A stretch of DNA of 64,000 nucleotides from CBDCWT01 sp965223305 (GCA_965223305.1 CBDCWT010000084.1:372001-436000), one strand, 5' to 3'; counted from the stretch's first letter, positions 38,531 through 47,580 are shown. Notes: generated by a model from the letters alone, not told the origin. A program made the numbers and translations.

Positions 38531-38661
38531 CCTTTCGTCGTGGGGCTCTCGCCACGACGGGAAAGAGCGCGCATTCCGTCGATGTGTAGATGCACGACTG
38601 TTTCGGCCGCCAATTTGATCGCAGTGACCGGTGTCGCACTTCGAGACCACGTTTACTTTCG

Positions 38662-39228
38662 CTACGGTCTATCGGTATTGCCCTGCTGGGCTGCCTGCGC
38701 TGCGAGTCTCGCTGCGATGATCGGAGCAGCGTTGACTTTCCAGGTCCCGTCGGTCTTCACCAAATCGAAAGGAAGTGGATTGCCGGGCATTGTAAGATGC
38801 TGTCGATTGTCATTGATCATCGACGAATCATAGTTGATGGATTTTCCGTTCGGCAACCTGACCGTCTCGCCGACCGACAGTCGCGAAATGGGCATAGACG
38901 CGAACTGGGCCTTCATCGAGTCAATTTGTTGTGGTGTCAGTTGGTTCGTTGAAATGAGAACATCGAGTCGATCATTGGGAATGGCTACCTGCTGGATCCC
39001 CGCCTTGTCACCGGCGAGCATAGCGATGAAGAACTGCTTCAAGACAGCCTCCGGCGATGTCACCTCCTCAATCGGAGCAAGCGATTTCTGAGGCACGCTT
39101 AGCGAGCTGGCCTCACTTGTAGGAGTTTGAGGTGCCTCGTCTGTGTCGACGGACTGTCGCGAACAGCCGGTGATGAGAACTGCGAACGCGGTCAACATGA
39201 ACGTTCTTCGTGTGCGATACAGGCGCAT
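38662..39228 (-). CDS. Lipoprotein with NTF2/DUF4878-like fold
   Basis: 188 residues from the ATG at 39228; the frame is open 13 codons further, and ATG 39198 is also possible. The N-terminus is a lipoprotein signal (FMLTAFAVLITGCS) with the lipobox Cys in ITGC, so the protein is lipid-anchored. A short Ser/Pro/Glu-rich linker leads to SPEAVLKQFFIAMLAGDKAG (~60-80) and a C-terminal DLVKTDGTWKVNAAP. This opening helix plus closing K-x-x-G-x-W-K-V strand is typical of NTF2/SnoaL-like lipoproteins of unknown role. It stands alone, flanked by decayed genes. The lipoprotein call is good; the fold is tentative. Confidence 0.75.
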   Translation of the reverse strand: MRLYRTRRTFMLTAFAVLITGCSRQSVDTDEAPQTPTSEASSLSVPQKSLAPIEEVTSPEAVLKQFFIAMLAGDKAGIQQVAIPNDRLDVLISTNQLTPQQIDSMKAQFASMPISRLSVGETVRLPNGKSINYDSSMINDNRQHLTMPGNPLPFDLVKTDGTWKVNAAPIIAARLAAQAAQQGNTDRP

Positions 39229-39448
39229 TGTACAATACCTTAAGATCCCGAAGTAGCGGAGTCGCAACGTGAACTATAGCCACAGAAGCGGAGGTTGTCA
39301 CGGTCCTTGTAGCCAGCGATTCAGTGGCGTGTCATGCACTGGCATACATCGGTCGTGGATTTGCGTCCTCACAGGAGAGCCGCTTGCGCACAAAAATTGA
39401 CGATGGACTACAGAATCAGATCATGATGATCCGGCAGTCTTGAACTAG

Positions 39449-39721
39449 ACTGACAGCCCTACCCCTCCTGGTTACTCGCAAACCACCGACAAGACCTACA
39501 AGCTCGTCGTGCTGCTCCACGGCTTCGGTGACGACGAAACGGCTTGGACCGACGTCGGGCGAGCTCGCTTCATCGCGGACAGCTTGATCGCGCAGGGAAA
39601 GATCGAGCCAGTTGTCATCGCGATGCCTTGGGGGCATCCGATTCCAGTTCCCGAAGGTGATCGCCCCGAGGAATATTGGTCTCAAAGCAACGATGCTTAC
39701 CGGATGGGCACTCTGGCCTAG
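39449..39721 (+). pseudogene. Fragment of an alpha/beta-hydrolase esterase (esterase D / Fes-like)
   Basis: An open frame from 39449 (after TAG 39446) to TAG 39719-39721. It reads YKLVVLLHGFGDDETAWTDV, then RARFIADSLIAQGKIEPVVI, then AMPWGHP. This is the N-terminal half of an esterase-D/enterochelin-esterase-like fold: oxyanion HGxGDDE loop, then the IADNLIA-type helix. The start codon, the part before the first strand, the nucleophile elbow GxSxG and the catalytic Asp/His are all missing. It is a non-functional remnant about 90 codons long. Confidence 0.7.
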
Positions 39722-39818
39722 AACTCGTGCAGCAGCTTGCGGCAGTTTCCTTTCGCTTTCGTACTCACCGCTCGCAAGTTGGCATTTGCCAGCACCCCTC
39801 GAGTTCTGACCGTCGGCC

Positions 39819-40132
39819 TCACGCCTTGAGCCAAAGGCTCTTCGCTCTTGAGTAGCCGCTGGAATTGACCAAATGGTTAATCTGAGCTTCTGGATCACTG
39901 GCGACGGCAAATCTAGGGTGTTTCTCGATCAGCCATAAATCGAGTTGCTGATGTGCCTGACGAGCACTAGCCCGAATAATTCATGAGCGATCTGCTGCGA
40001 GGTCGTAAGTCCATCCGTGGCTTCGTCATGCTTCACAATTCTCCCTCGACGTATTGCTTCAATACGCCTGCGGAAGAATTGCTCGCCTTCCTTGCCACGA
40101 ACGTACTTACAACCTCTCGCCACGATCTTCAT
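39819..40132 (-). pseudogene. Hypothetical ORF, frameshifted
   Basis: The ATG at 40132 opens a 67-codon frame (MKIVARGCKYVRGKEGEQFF then TSQQIAHELFG). If one G is restored to the GGG run just after HELF, the frame continues as ASARQAHQQLDLWLIEKHPR then QINHLVNSSGYSRAKSLWLK to a TGA at 39819-39821. That gives about 104 residues, basic at the N-terminus and helix-rich, with no family I recognise. Coding-like composition on both sides of the shift is the only support. It lies beside the esterase fragment, so it may be debris. Confidence 0.35.
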
Positions 40133-40180
40133 GAATAATCCGGGCTAGGCGACCCGAACCTTTTTCTTCCGTAATAGGCC

Positions 40181-40260
40181 AACAATTGAGGCCTCATAAA
40201 ACTCCTAATTTCTTCATATCTTGCATTGCATATAAACATCTCAAATTATAAATTCATCTC
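40181..40260 (+). promoter_or_regulatory. AT-rich upstream region of the SdrD-like giant gene
   Basis: A markedly AT-rich stretch in otherwise GC-rich DNA, 90-170 bp before the ATG at 40351. It includes TTGCAT (40221) and TTATAA/TATAAA (40246-40252), though the spacing of 19-20 is long. It is a likely promoter or UP-element region, with no exact boxes claimed. Confidence 0.35.
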
Positions 40261-40350
40261 ATTCAGGCCAGTCTACGCATTCTTCTTGAACGCAGCGCGA
40301 GTCATGCGTAGACCACCTCATTCCCCCCATTTGATAAGAGGGCATTCTCG

Positions 40351-43300
40351 ATGGCGCGCAACAAGACTTCCAAGCTGAAGGTACGGGAATTGTGCAGGCG
40401 GAGACGAGCGACACTTGAGCGGCTCGAAGCCCGCCAGCTGCTAGCTGCGACAAATGTTGCAGATCTGACCACCGCCGGCGCGACGGACGACATCAACGGC
40501 GCGCTCTTTACTCAGTCAGATGCCGCCAACACGTCGGCGGGAACCGGCCTGATCTCGGCGTTTGTCAGACTGAGCACCAACAACCTTTTTGAGCGGGGTT
40601 ACAACACGAGCTTCCGGCCGCTGGAGTTCGACGAGAATAGCTCGCCGACGTTCACACGTGACTTGACTCTCAGTGAGGTGCCTATCGCATTCGTCGACAT
40701 TGATGGCGATATGATTCTCGAGCCCGCCTACGAATTTCAGCTGGACATCAACGAGAATAATCCGACTTCGTTGTTATCCTTGCACACAGTTGAGATCTAC
40801 ATCTCCGACACGGCCGGATTGACGGGCTATGACTTCGGCGGCAATGCGACGTTGGTCTATGACATGGATGCCGGCGGAGACAATATTGTCCATTTGGACT
40901 ATTCGTTGGAAGAGGGCAGCGGCAAGGCGGACATGTTTCTGTATGTTCCGATCGACGTATTGGGCTTTCCGCCCGACGACGATACGTACGTGTATTTCTA
41001 TTCAGAGTTTGGTGCAACGCTTGACCCTACTGACCCCGATTACGACGCCGACTGCCACGGATATGGTCAGGACGACGGCTTCGAAGAGTGGGCGGTTCGC
41101 GAGCCTGATCCGCTTTCCAGCATCTCGGGGTACAAATGGCATGATCTCAACGGCGACGCCAACTGGGACGCCGGCGAGCCAGGTTTCGAAGGCTGGACGG
41201 TCTACCTGGATCTCAACAATAACGACGTCTTGGATGTCGGCGAGCCCACTGACGTGACAGACGCAGACGGCTTTTACGAGTTCAATCCTCTTCTCGACGG
41301 TACCTACACGGTTCGTGAGGTCCTCCAAACTGGTGCGACGCAGACGTATCCAGGTGGGCCAGATTTTGAGCACGTGATCGTAGTCGGAGAAGGGGAGTCG
41401 GTTAGCGGGACGTCAGGTGTCGCCGAGCCCCCAAACTTTGGGAACATGTTCGAGGCGACGAAGAGCGGCCGCAAGTACCACGACCTCAACGCTGATGGAG
41501 ACGACGAGGCTGGGGCGGATCCGGGCCTTGACGGGTGGACGATTACCGCCTTCGTAGATGCCAACTCAGATGGCATTCTCCAGCAGAGCGAAATTGATGC
41601 GGGCGCTGCAGGTACCGATGTCACTTCCGGCGGTGGGCTTTACAGCTTGACCCTTGATCCTGGTGACTACATCGTAGTGGAGACAGCTCAAGCGAACTGG
41701 TTTGAGAGTCCTGACGTGGACACAACGGAAGTGAATCCTGCTGGGCTGGGTGGGTTCGGCGAGTACGGCTATGCGATCACACTCATCAGCCAACAAGACG
41801 ACTCCGGTAATGACTTTGCTAACTTCCAGCAAGTGACGAAGAGCGGCCGCAAGTACCACGACCTCAACGCTGATGGAGACGACGAGGCTGGGGCGGATCC
41901 GGGCCTTGACGGGTGGACGATTACCGCCTTCGTAGATGCCAACTCAGATGGCATTCTCCAGCAGAGCGAAATAGATGCGGGCGCTGCAGGTACCGATGTC
42001 ACTTCCGGCGGCGGGCTTTATAGCTTGACCCTTGATCCTGGTGACTACATCGTAGTGGAGACGGCTCAAGCGAACTGGTTTGAGAGTCCTGACGTGGACA
42101 CAACGGAAGTGAATCCTGCTGGGCTAGGTGGGTTCGGCGAGTACGGCTATGCGATCACACTCATCAGCCAACAAGACGACTCCGGCAATGACTTTGCTAA
42201 CTTCCAGCAAGCGACGAAGAGCGGCCGCAAGTACCACGACTTCAACGCTGACGGAGACGACGAGGCTGGGGTGGATCCGGGTCTTGACGGGTGGACGATT
42301 ACCGCCTTCGTAGATGCCAACTCAGATGGCATTCTCCAGCAGAGCGAAATTGATGCGGGCGCTGCAGGTACCGATGTCACTTCCGGCGGTGGGCTTTACA
42401 GCTTGACCCTTGATCCTGGTGACTACATCGTAGTGGAGACGGCTCAAGCGAACTGGTTTGAGAGTCCTGACGTGCACACAACGGAAGTGAATCCTGCTGG
42501 GCTGGGTGGGTTCGGTGAGTACGGCTATGCGATCACACTCGTCAGCCAACAAGACGATTCCGGCAATGACTTTGCTAACTTCCAGCAAGCGACGAAGAGC
42601 GGCCGCAAGTACCACGACCTCAACGCTGATGGAGACGACGAGGCCGGGGTGGATCCGGGCCTTGACGGTTGGACGATTACCGCCTTCGTAGATGCCAACT
42701 CAGATGGCATTCTCCAGCAGAGCGAAATTGATGCGGGCGCTGCAGGTACCGATGTCACTTCCGGCGGTGGGCTTTACAGCTTGACCCTTGATCCTGGTGA
42801 CTACATCGTAGTGGAGACGGCTCAAGCGAACTGGTTTGAGAGTCCTGACGTGGACACAACGGAAGTGAATCCTGCTGGGCTGGGTGGGTTCGGCGAGTAC
42901 GGCTATGCGATCACACTCGTCAGCCAACAAGACGATTCCGGCAATGACTTTGCTAACTTCCAGCAAGCGACGAAGAGCGGCCGCAAGTACCACGACCTCA
43001 ACGCTGACGGAGACGACGAGGCTGGGGCGGATCCGGGCCTTGACGGGTGGACGATTACCGCCTTCGTAGATGCCAACTCAGATGGCATTCTCCAGCAGAG
43101 CGAAATTGATGCGGGCGCTGCAGGTACCGATGTCACTTCCGGCGGTGGGCTTTACAGCTTGACCCTTGATCCTGGTGACTACATCGTAGTGGAGACAGCT
43201 CAAGCGAACTGGTTTGAGAGTCCTGACGTGGACACAACGGAAGTGAATCCTGCTGGGCTGGGCGGGTTCGGTGAGTACGGCTATGCGATCACACTTGTCA

Positions 43301-46300
43301 GCCAACAAGACGATTCCGGCAATGACTTTGCTAACTTCCAGCAAGCGACAAAGAGCGGCCGCAAGTACCACGACCTCAACGCTGATGGAGACGACGAGGC
43401 TGGGGTGGATCCGGGCCTTGACGGGTGGACGATTACCGCCTTCGTAGATGCCAACTCAGATGGCATTCTCCAGCAGAGCGAAATTGATGCGGGCGCTGCA
43501 GGTACCGATGTCACTTCCGGCGGTGGGCTTTACAGCTTGACCCTTGATCCTGGTGACTACATCGTAGTGGAGACAGCTCAAGCGAACTGGTTTGAGAGTC
43601 CTGACGTGGACACAACGGAAGTGAATCCTGCTGGGCTGGGTGGGTTCGGCGAGTACGGCTATGCGATCACACTCATCAGCCAACAAGACGATTCCGGTAA
43701 TGACTTTGCTAACTTCCAGCAGCAAGCGACGAAGAGCGGCCGCAAGTACCACGACTTCAACGCCGACGGAGACGACGAGGCTGGGGTGGATCCGGGCCTT
43801 GACGGGTGGACGATTACCGCCTTCGTAGATGCCAACTCAGATGGCACTCTCCAACAGAGCGAGATCGACGCCGGTGCCGCCGCCAGTGTGGTTACAGCGG
43901 GTGGTGGTTTCTACAGTATGATGCTTAATGCAGGCGATTACATCGTAGTGGAGACGGCTCAAGCGAACTGGTTTGAGAGTCCTGACGTGGACACAACGGA
44001 AGTGAATCCTGCTGGGCTAGGTGGGTTCGGCGAGTACGGCTATGCGATCACTCTCACCGCGGGGCAAGTGGATGACGGCAATGACTTTGCTAACTTCCAG
44101 CAAGCCACAAAGAGCGGCCGCAAGTACCACGACTTCAACGCTGACGGAGACGACGAGGCCGGGGTGGATCCGGGCCTTGACGGGTGGACGATTACCGCCT
44201 TCGTAGATGCCAACTCAGATGGCATTCTCCAGCAGAGCGAAATAGATGCGGGCGCTGCAGGTACCGATGTCACTTCCGGCGGTGGGCTTTACAGCTTGAC
44301 CCTTGATCCTGGTGACTACATCGTAGTGGAGACGGCTCAAGCGAACTGGTTTGAGAGTCCTGACGTGGACACAACGGAAGTGAATCCTGCCGGGCTGGGT
44401 GGGTTCGGCGAGTACGGCTATGCGATCACCCTCATCAGCCAACAAGACGACTCCGGCAATGACTTCGCTAACTTCCAGCAAGCGACGAAGAGCGGCCGCA
44501 AGTACCACGACCTCAACGCTGATGGAGACGACGAGGCTGGGGCGGATTCGGGCCTTGACGGTTGGACGATTACCGCCTTCGTAGATGCCAACTCAGATGG
44601 CATTCTCCAGCAGAGCGAAATAGATGCGGGCGCTGCAGGTACCGATGTCACTTCCGGCGGTGGGCTTTACAGCTTGACCCTTGATCCTGGTGACTACATC
44701 GTAGTGGAGACAGCTCAAGCGAACTGGTTTGAGAGTCCTGACGTGGACACAACGGAAGTGAATCCTGCTGGGCTGGGTGGGTTCGGCGAGTACGGCTATG
44801 CGATCACACTCATCAGCCAACAAGACGACTCCGGTAATGACTTTGCTAACTTCCAGCAAGTGACGAAGAGCGGCCGCAAGTACCACGACCTCAACGCTGA
44901 TGGAGACGACGAGGCTGGGGCGGATCCGGGCCTTGACGGGTGGACGATTACCGCCTTCGTAGATGCCAACTCAGATGGCATTCTCCAGCAGAGCGAAATT
45001 GATGCGGGCGCTGCAGGTACCGATGTCACTTCCGGCGGTGGGCTTTACAGCTTGACCCTTGATCCTGGTGACTACATCGTAGTGGAGACGGCTCAAGCGA
45101 ACTGGTTTGAGAGTCCTGACGTGGACACAACGGAAGTGAATCCTGCTGGGCTGGGTGGGTTCGGTGAGTACGGCTATGCGATCACACTCATCAGCCAACA
45201 AGATGACTCCGGCAATGACTTCGCCAATTTTCAAACTGTTTCCATTCACGGCATCAAGTTCTATGACAAGGTCAGTCCTGGAAACGTCGTCGGCGAACAC
45301 GATCCCGGAGAACCAGGAGTTGGTGGCATCACAATTGAGCTTCATCGCAATGGAGTGCTGATCGCTACCACCACAACGGCAACACAGGCCGAGGTGGATG
45401 CCGATCCATTCGATGACATCACCATGGTTGGGCAGTTCTGGTTCATGGATCAAGCGCCGGGAACGTTCATCGTGACCGAAGTACTTTCCGACGGGTGGCT
45501 AAACACGACTCCGCTGTCGAGTGGGCCGCACGTGCTTATGAGTGGTGATCCCCCACTGGAGCTTGGCTATGTCTTCGGAAACATCCAGCGTAACGACACC
45601 GACGCACGAACACCTGGATTCTGGCGCAACAAGCACGGTCGCGCGATCATCGTGGGTATGGACTGGTTTGACGAGCTGTCTGCATTGAATCTGCGCGACA
45701 AGGAGGGTGACGACTTTGACCCGGCTAACATCAATCAATGGCGGCGGTGGCTACAGCGGGCCCACGCGGATAACATGGCTTACATGCTGTCCGCCCAGAT
45801 GGCCAGCATGTACCTCAACATCCACTCAGGCTTTGTTGACGCCGACGATGTCGTGCTCGTTCAAAAGCAGGATGGATCTTTCACTGCGCTGGAGATAGGG
45901 GATGTGGTTGATGCCGCCAATGCGCTGCTGGGGCTGGATCCCAACGGTGACGGACAGTTAGTGCTCGTAGCTGGTGAACCAGACGCAGAGGCCGACGCGG
46001 CCACGGCCACGGGCGGCACGCTAGCCATGTTCGACGGAGCACTGCGCGAATACGCTGACTTCCTCAAGAACATCCTCGACAGCGGCAACAACGACGAAAA
46101 CTTCATCCACCCCTGCCCGCCCGACGAGGCTGGGGGCGGCCCCTCGCGGACTCCGTTGATCGTCGATACGCCGGTAACTGATGACGTAGTCACGACGATT
46201 GGCGACTCTGTCATCGTTTCGTCGCTCGTTGATGCGACCGACTCCATCTCAGAACGCGGGCCTTTGGCTACAGCAGATTTGCCAGAGTTGTCAGCCAGCT

Positions 46301-46458
46301 TGGCTGCCCCCGTGGTGACCAGGCCGGTGAGTTCGGCTCAACTGGGGGCCTCGGCCGCCAACTTCCGCGCTGCCGCAGTAGAAAGGCACTCGGATGCCGT
46401 CGACAGCATCTTTGCCTCGACATTGGACGACGTGCTGGATGAGCTATTGAGGCTGTAG
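40351..46458 (+). CDS. LEPR-type exported protein with ten near-identical SdrD-B-like repeats
   Basis: 2,035 residues. A basic N-terminus plus LERLEARQLLAA (22-33) is the LEPR-type sorting signal. Residues ~35-250 are a unique beta domain. A diverged SdrD-B/Cna-B-like domain follows (~252-368; SGYKWHDLNGDANWDAGEPG). Ten tandem 126-residue SdrD-B-like repeats fill ~370-1630, each opening with SGRKYHDLNADGDDEAG and carrying an EF-hand-like loop DANSDGILQQSE. Then come another Cna-B-like domain (~1631-1745), a RTPGFWRNKHG domain (~1750-1920) and an acidic tail. SdrD-B/Cna-B domains form rigid Ca2+-stabilised stalks in surface adhesins, and that role fits here. No LPXTG or dockerin is visible. 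It is monocistronic with an AT-rich leader. Confidence 0.9.
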   Translation: MARNKTSKLKVRELCRRRRATLERLEARQLLAATNVADLTTAGATDDINGALFTQSDAANTSAGTGLISAFVRLSTNNLFERGYNTSFRPLEFDENSSPTFTRDLTLSEVPIAFVDIDGDMILEPAYEFQLDINENNPTSLLSLHTVEIYISDTAGLTGYDFGGNATLVYDMDAGGDNIVHLDYSLEEGSGKADMFLYVPIDVLGFPPDDDTYVYFYSEFGATLDPTDPDYDADCHGYGQDDGFEEWAVREPDPLSSISGYKWHDLNGDANWDAGEPGFEGWTVYLDLNNNDVLDVGEPTDVTDADGFYEFNPLLDGTYTVREVLQTGATQTYPGGPDFEHVIVVGEGESVSGTSGVAEPPNFGNMFEATKSGRKYHDLNADGDDEAGADPGLDGWTITAFVDANSDGILQQSEIDAGAAGTDVTSGGGLYSLTLDPGDYIVVETAQANWFESPDVDTTEVNPAGLGGFGEYGYAITLISQQDDSGNDFANFQQVTKSGRKYHDLNADGDDEAGADPGLDGWTITAFVDANSDGILQQSEIDAGAAGTDVTSGGGLYSLTLDPGDYIVVETAQANWFESPDVDTTEVNPAGLGGFGEYGYAITLISQQDDSGNDFANFQQATKSGRKYHDFNADGDDEAGVDPGLDGWTITAFVDANSDGILQQSEIDAGAAGTDVTSGGGLYSLTLDPGDYIVVETAQANWFESPDVHTTEVNPAGLGGFGEYGYAITLVSQQDDSGNDFANFQQATKSGRKYHDLNADGDDEAGVDPGLDGWTITAFVDANSDGILQQSEIDAGAAGTDVTSGGGLYSLTLDPGDYIVVETAQANWFESPDVDTTEVNPAGLGGFGEYGYAITLVSQQDDSGNDFANFQQATKSGRKYHDLNADGDDEAGADPGLDGWTITAFVDANSDGILQQSEIDAGAAGTDVTSGGGLYSLTLDPGDYIVVETAQANWFESPDVDTTEVNPAGLGGFGEYGYAITLVSQQDDSGNDFANFQQATKSGRKYHDLNADGDDEAGVDPGLDGWTITAFVDANSDGILQQSEIDAGAAGTDVTSGGGLYSLTLDPGDYIVVETAQANWFESPDVDTTEVNPAGLGGFGEYGYAITLISQQDDSGNDFANFQQQATKSGRKYHDFNADGDDEAGVDPGLDGWTITAFVDANSDGTLQQSEIDAGAAASVVTAGGGFYSMMLNAGDYIVVETAQANWFESPDVDTTEVNPAGLGGFGEYGYAITLTAGQVDDGNDFANFQQATKSGRKYHDFNADGDDEAGVDPGLDGWTITAFVDANSDGILQQSEIDAGAAGTDVTSGGGLYSLTLDPGDYIVVETAQANWFESPDVDTTEVNPAGLGGFGEYGYAITLISQQDDSGNDFANFQQATKSGRKYHDLNADGDDEAGADSGLDGWTITAFVDANSDGILQQSEIDAGAAGTDVTSGGGLYSLTLDPGDYIVVETAQANWFESPDVDTTEVNPAGLGGFGEYGYAITLISQQDDSGNDFANFQQVTKSGRKYHDLNADGDDEAGADPGLDGWTITAFVDANSDGILQQSEIDAGAAGTDVTSGGGLYSLTLDPGDYIVVETAQANWFESPDVDTTEVNPAGLGGFGEYGYAITLISQQDDSGNDFANFQTVSIHGIKFYDKVSPGNVVGEHDPGEPGVGGITIELHRNGVLIATTTTATQAEVDADPFDDITMVGQFWFMDQAPGTFIVTEVLSDGWLNTTPLSSGPHVLMSGDPPLELGYVFGNIQRNDTDARTPGFWRNKHGRAIIVGMDWFDELSALNLRDKEGDDFDPANINQWRRWLQRAHADNMAYMLSAQMASMYLNIHSGFVDADDVVLVQKQDGSFTALEIGDVVDAANALLGLDPNGDGQLVLVAGEPDAEADAATATGGTLAMFDGALREYADFLKNILDSGNNDENFIHPCPPDEAGGGPSRTPLIVDTPVTDDVVTTIGDSVIVSSLVDATDSISERGPLATADLPELSASLAAPVVTRPVSSAQLGASAANFRAAAVERHSDAVDSIFASTLDDVLDELLRL
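41458..45240 (+). repeat. Ten tandem 378 bp coding repeats
   Basis: Units start at 41458, 41836, 42214, 42592, 42970, 43348, 43729, 44107, 44485 and 44863. The period is 378 bp, except that unit 6 has one extra CAG codon (381 bp). Units differ by only a few bases each. Unit 7 is the exception: its second third (about 43850-43940) and its end (TAGQVDDGNDF) differ in sequence while flanking parts stay identical. This near-identity indicates recent amplification or ongoing gene conversion, and the copy number is liable to assembly error. Confidence 0.95.
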
Positions 46459-46509
46459 CTCTCAAAATCTTCCAGGACGAACGCTGACCAGTAAGAACAT
46501 CAGGGTTGT

Positions 46510-46612
46510 CGCTGGTGTCGTGATCCAAATAGACGCGCTTGCCGCTGATCGTTGCGCAAAAAAAGCCGCTGGCCTCATGCAGCCACGGCTTGCAATGAGG
46601 TGGTCGTGCCAT
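46510..46612 (-). pseudogene. N-terminal fragment of a tyrosine recombinase
   Basis: Minus-strand reading MARPPHCKPWLHEASGFFCA, then TISGKRVYLDHD. This resembles the N-terminal arm-binding start of planctomycete phage-type integrases (KPW...GxxxxxIxGKRVxLxxD). After ~35 codons it loses resemblance. It lies ~130 bp outside the left repeat of the tRNA element, so it may be debris of an earlier insertion at the same site. Short and tentative. Confidence 0.35.
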
Positions 46613-46740
46613 CGTTGGGCCTTCCAAAAGCACTTGCCAATACTTATGGAAAGCCTGACGGCACCCGGCTCGCCGTGCCCGCTTCTACCGCCATTGGTTG
46701 TGGAATTCAGGGTATGGCGGCCGGACTGTCGTCGTAAGTG

Positions 46741-46785
46741 AGTGGGCGTTACTGGATTCGAACCAGTGACCTCCACCGTGTGAAG
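46741..46785. other. att site, left copy (orphan tRNA-Val 3' fragment)
   Basis: 45 bases identical to 54729-54773. They contain the T-arm (TTCGAACCAGT region), variable loop and part of the anticodon arm of tRNA-Val in minus orientation. After 46785 the match ends abruptly, so no D-arm or 5' acceptor strand exists here and it is not a functional tRNA. Confidence 0.9.
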
Positions 46786-46847
46786 GCTGCCCGCAAAAAC
46801 GTAAATCCCCTTACCAGAGCCACTTACTAAACGCACCTGACGCACTA

Positions 46848-46889
46848 TTTGGTGCCCGACGCATCTGAAAGGTGCCCTCAAAGGTGCCC
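46848..46889 (+). other. Three GGTGCCC direct repeats, putative recombinase arm sites (left)
   Basis: TTTGGTGCCC (46848-46857), AAAGGTGCCC (46868-46877) and AAAGGTGCCC (46880-46889), about 65-105 bp inside the left att copy. Related motifs sit ~90-110 bp inside the right att copy (54618-54638). This symmetric placement suggests binding sites for the integrase arm domain or an excisionase. Confidence 0.45.
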
Positions 46890-46989
46890 AGCACCCGCGC
46901 GTCGCGTGGGGAAGTTTAGCAAACAGGGTAAACATTCAACTGCTTTGCTCGGGGGAGGGAGGACATCGAGCTGCACGATTGGTGTACCT

Positions 46990-47032
46990 TTGACCGAAAC
47001 CGAGCACACGTGTTACTCTGAAACGAAGGAGG
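46990..47032 (+). promoter_or_regulatory. Putative promoter and RBS of the ParD/ParE-like module
   Basis: TTGACC (46990-46995) is a good -35; GTTACT (47012-47017) is a weak -10 at a 16-base spacing. AAGGAGG (47026-47032) is a strong Shine-Dalgarno sequence eight bases before ATG 47041, and it decides the antitoxin start against the longer open frame from 46849. Confidence 0.45.
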
Positions 47033-47040
47033 AACACCGG

Positions 47041-47280
47041 ATGCCTGTTACAGAACAAGACCTTGAAGAATTCCGTCGCTTTGCTGCTGAGCGCCTGGAA
47101 AATGGAGGTGCCGAATCGCTGCAAGAGCTGGTGGCGGAATGGGAGAAGCTGCGGCGGTGGAACGAGCGCAACGCACTTTCAGCGGAACAAGGGCGCCAGG
47201 GCCTCTCGAAGCCCCTGGACCTGGAAGGAGTCTTACAGCGAGTCGAAGATCGCATTGCCGAAGAAGGAAGCACCAAGTAA
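47041..47280 (+). CDS. Antitoxin of a type II ParE/RelE-like module
   Basis: 79 residues. The open frame extends back to 46849, but the strong RBS AAGGAGG and loss of protein-like composition upstream fix the start here. It reads MPVTEQDLEEFRRFAAERLE, then GGAESLQELVAEWE: a short, Glu-rich helical protein. The stop TAA abuts the toxin ATG with no gap, the usual tight coupling of antitoxin and toxin. I see no clear ribbon-helix-helix or HTH DNA-binding motif. It should neutralise the downstream toxin and may autoregulate. It lies just inside the left end of the tRNA-Val element, where such modules stabilise islands. Assignment rests mainly on position and size. Confidence 0.75.
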   Translation: MPVTEQDLEEFRRFAAERLENGGAESLQELVAEWEKLRRWNERNALSAEQGRQGLSKPLDLEGVLQRVEDRIAEEGSTK

Positions 47281-47580
47281 ATGGCTCGCGCGGTATGGAC
47301 GCCGGTTGCCGAAAACGATCTCGAAGAGATCCTCTTCCAAATCCGGGTGGTCGATAACAGACCGCTGACTGCCCGCCGAAACGGCGAGGCGATTCATCTT
47401 GCGGTCAATGACCGGGCGGCTACTGACGTGCCAGGCCAAGTGCACCCCGCTGCTCCGCCTGGTTGGGTCTACTTTCGCTTCAAACGATGGCTGATCTTCT
47501 ACCAACCGCACCCGCAAGGAATTGAGGTTTTGCGGATCATCGACGGGGTCAGAGACTTGCCGAAACATCTGGGAACCTAG
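47281..47580 (+). CDS. ParE/RelE-superfamily toxin
   Basis: 99 residues. The opening RAVWTPVAENDLEEILFQI and closing FKRWLIFYQPHPQGIEVLRI then DGVRDLPKHL match the ParE/RelE fold: an N-terminal helical hairpin, then beta strands, and a C-terminal R-I/V-I-D-G-x-R-D. ParE toxins poison gyrase and RelE toxins cleave mRNA; the target cannot be told from sequence alone. ParE is slightly favoured by the C-terminal pattern. It is translationally coupled to the antitoxin. A decayed relative lies at 38397-38530, outside the element. Confidence 0.82.
   Translation: MARAVWTPVAENDLEEILFQIRVVDNRPLTARRNGEAIHLAVNDRAATDVPGQVHPAAPPGWVYFRFKRWLIFYQPHPQGIEVLRIIDGVRDLPKHLGT

Noticed and set aside
38369..38650. 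Overlapping small ORFs on both strands at 38.4-38.65 kb as real genes
   Set aside because: The plus strand aligns with the ParE-like toxin gene through indels, so these frames are by-products of a relic.
46741..46830. A second tRNA gene next to the SdrD-like gene
   Set aside because: Only the 3' half matches tRNA-Val. After 46785 no D-arm or 5' acceptor strand can be formed.
46849..47040. Longer antitoxin starting at 46849
   Set aside because: The added 64 residues are not protein-like and overlap the GGTGCCC motifs. A strong RBS precedes ATG 47041.
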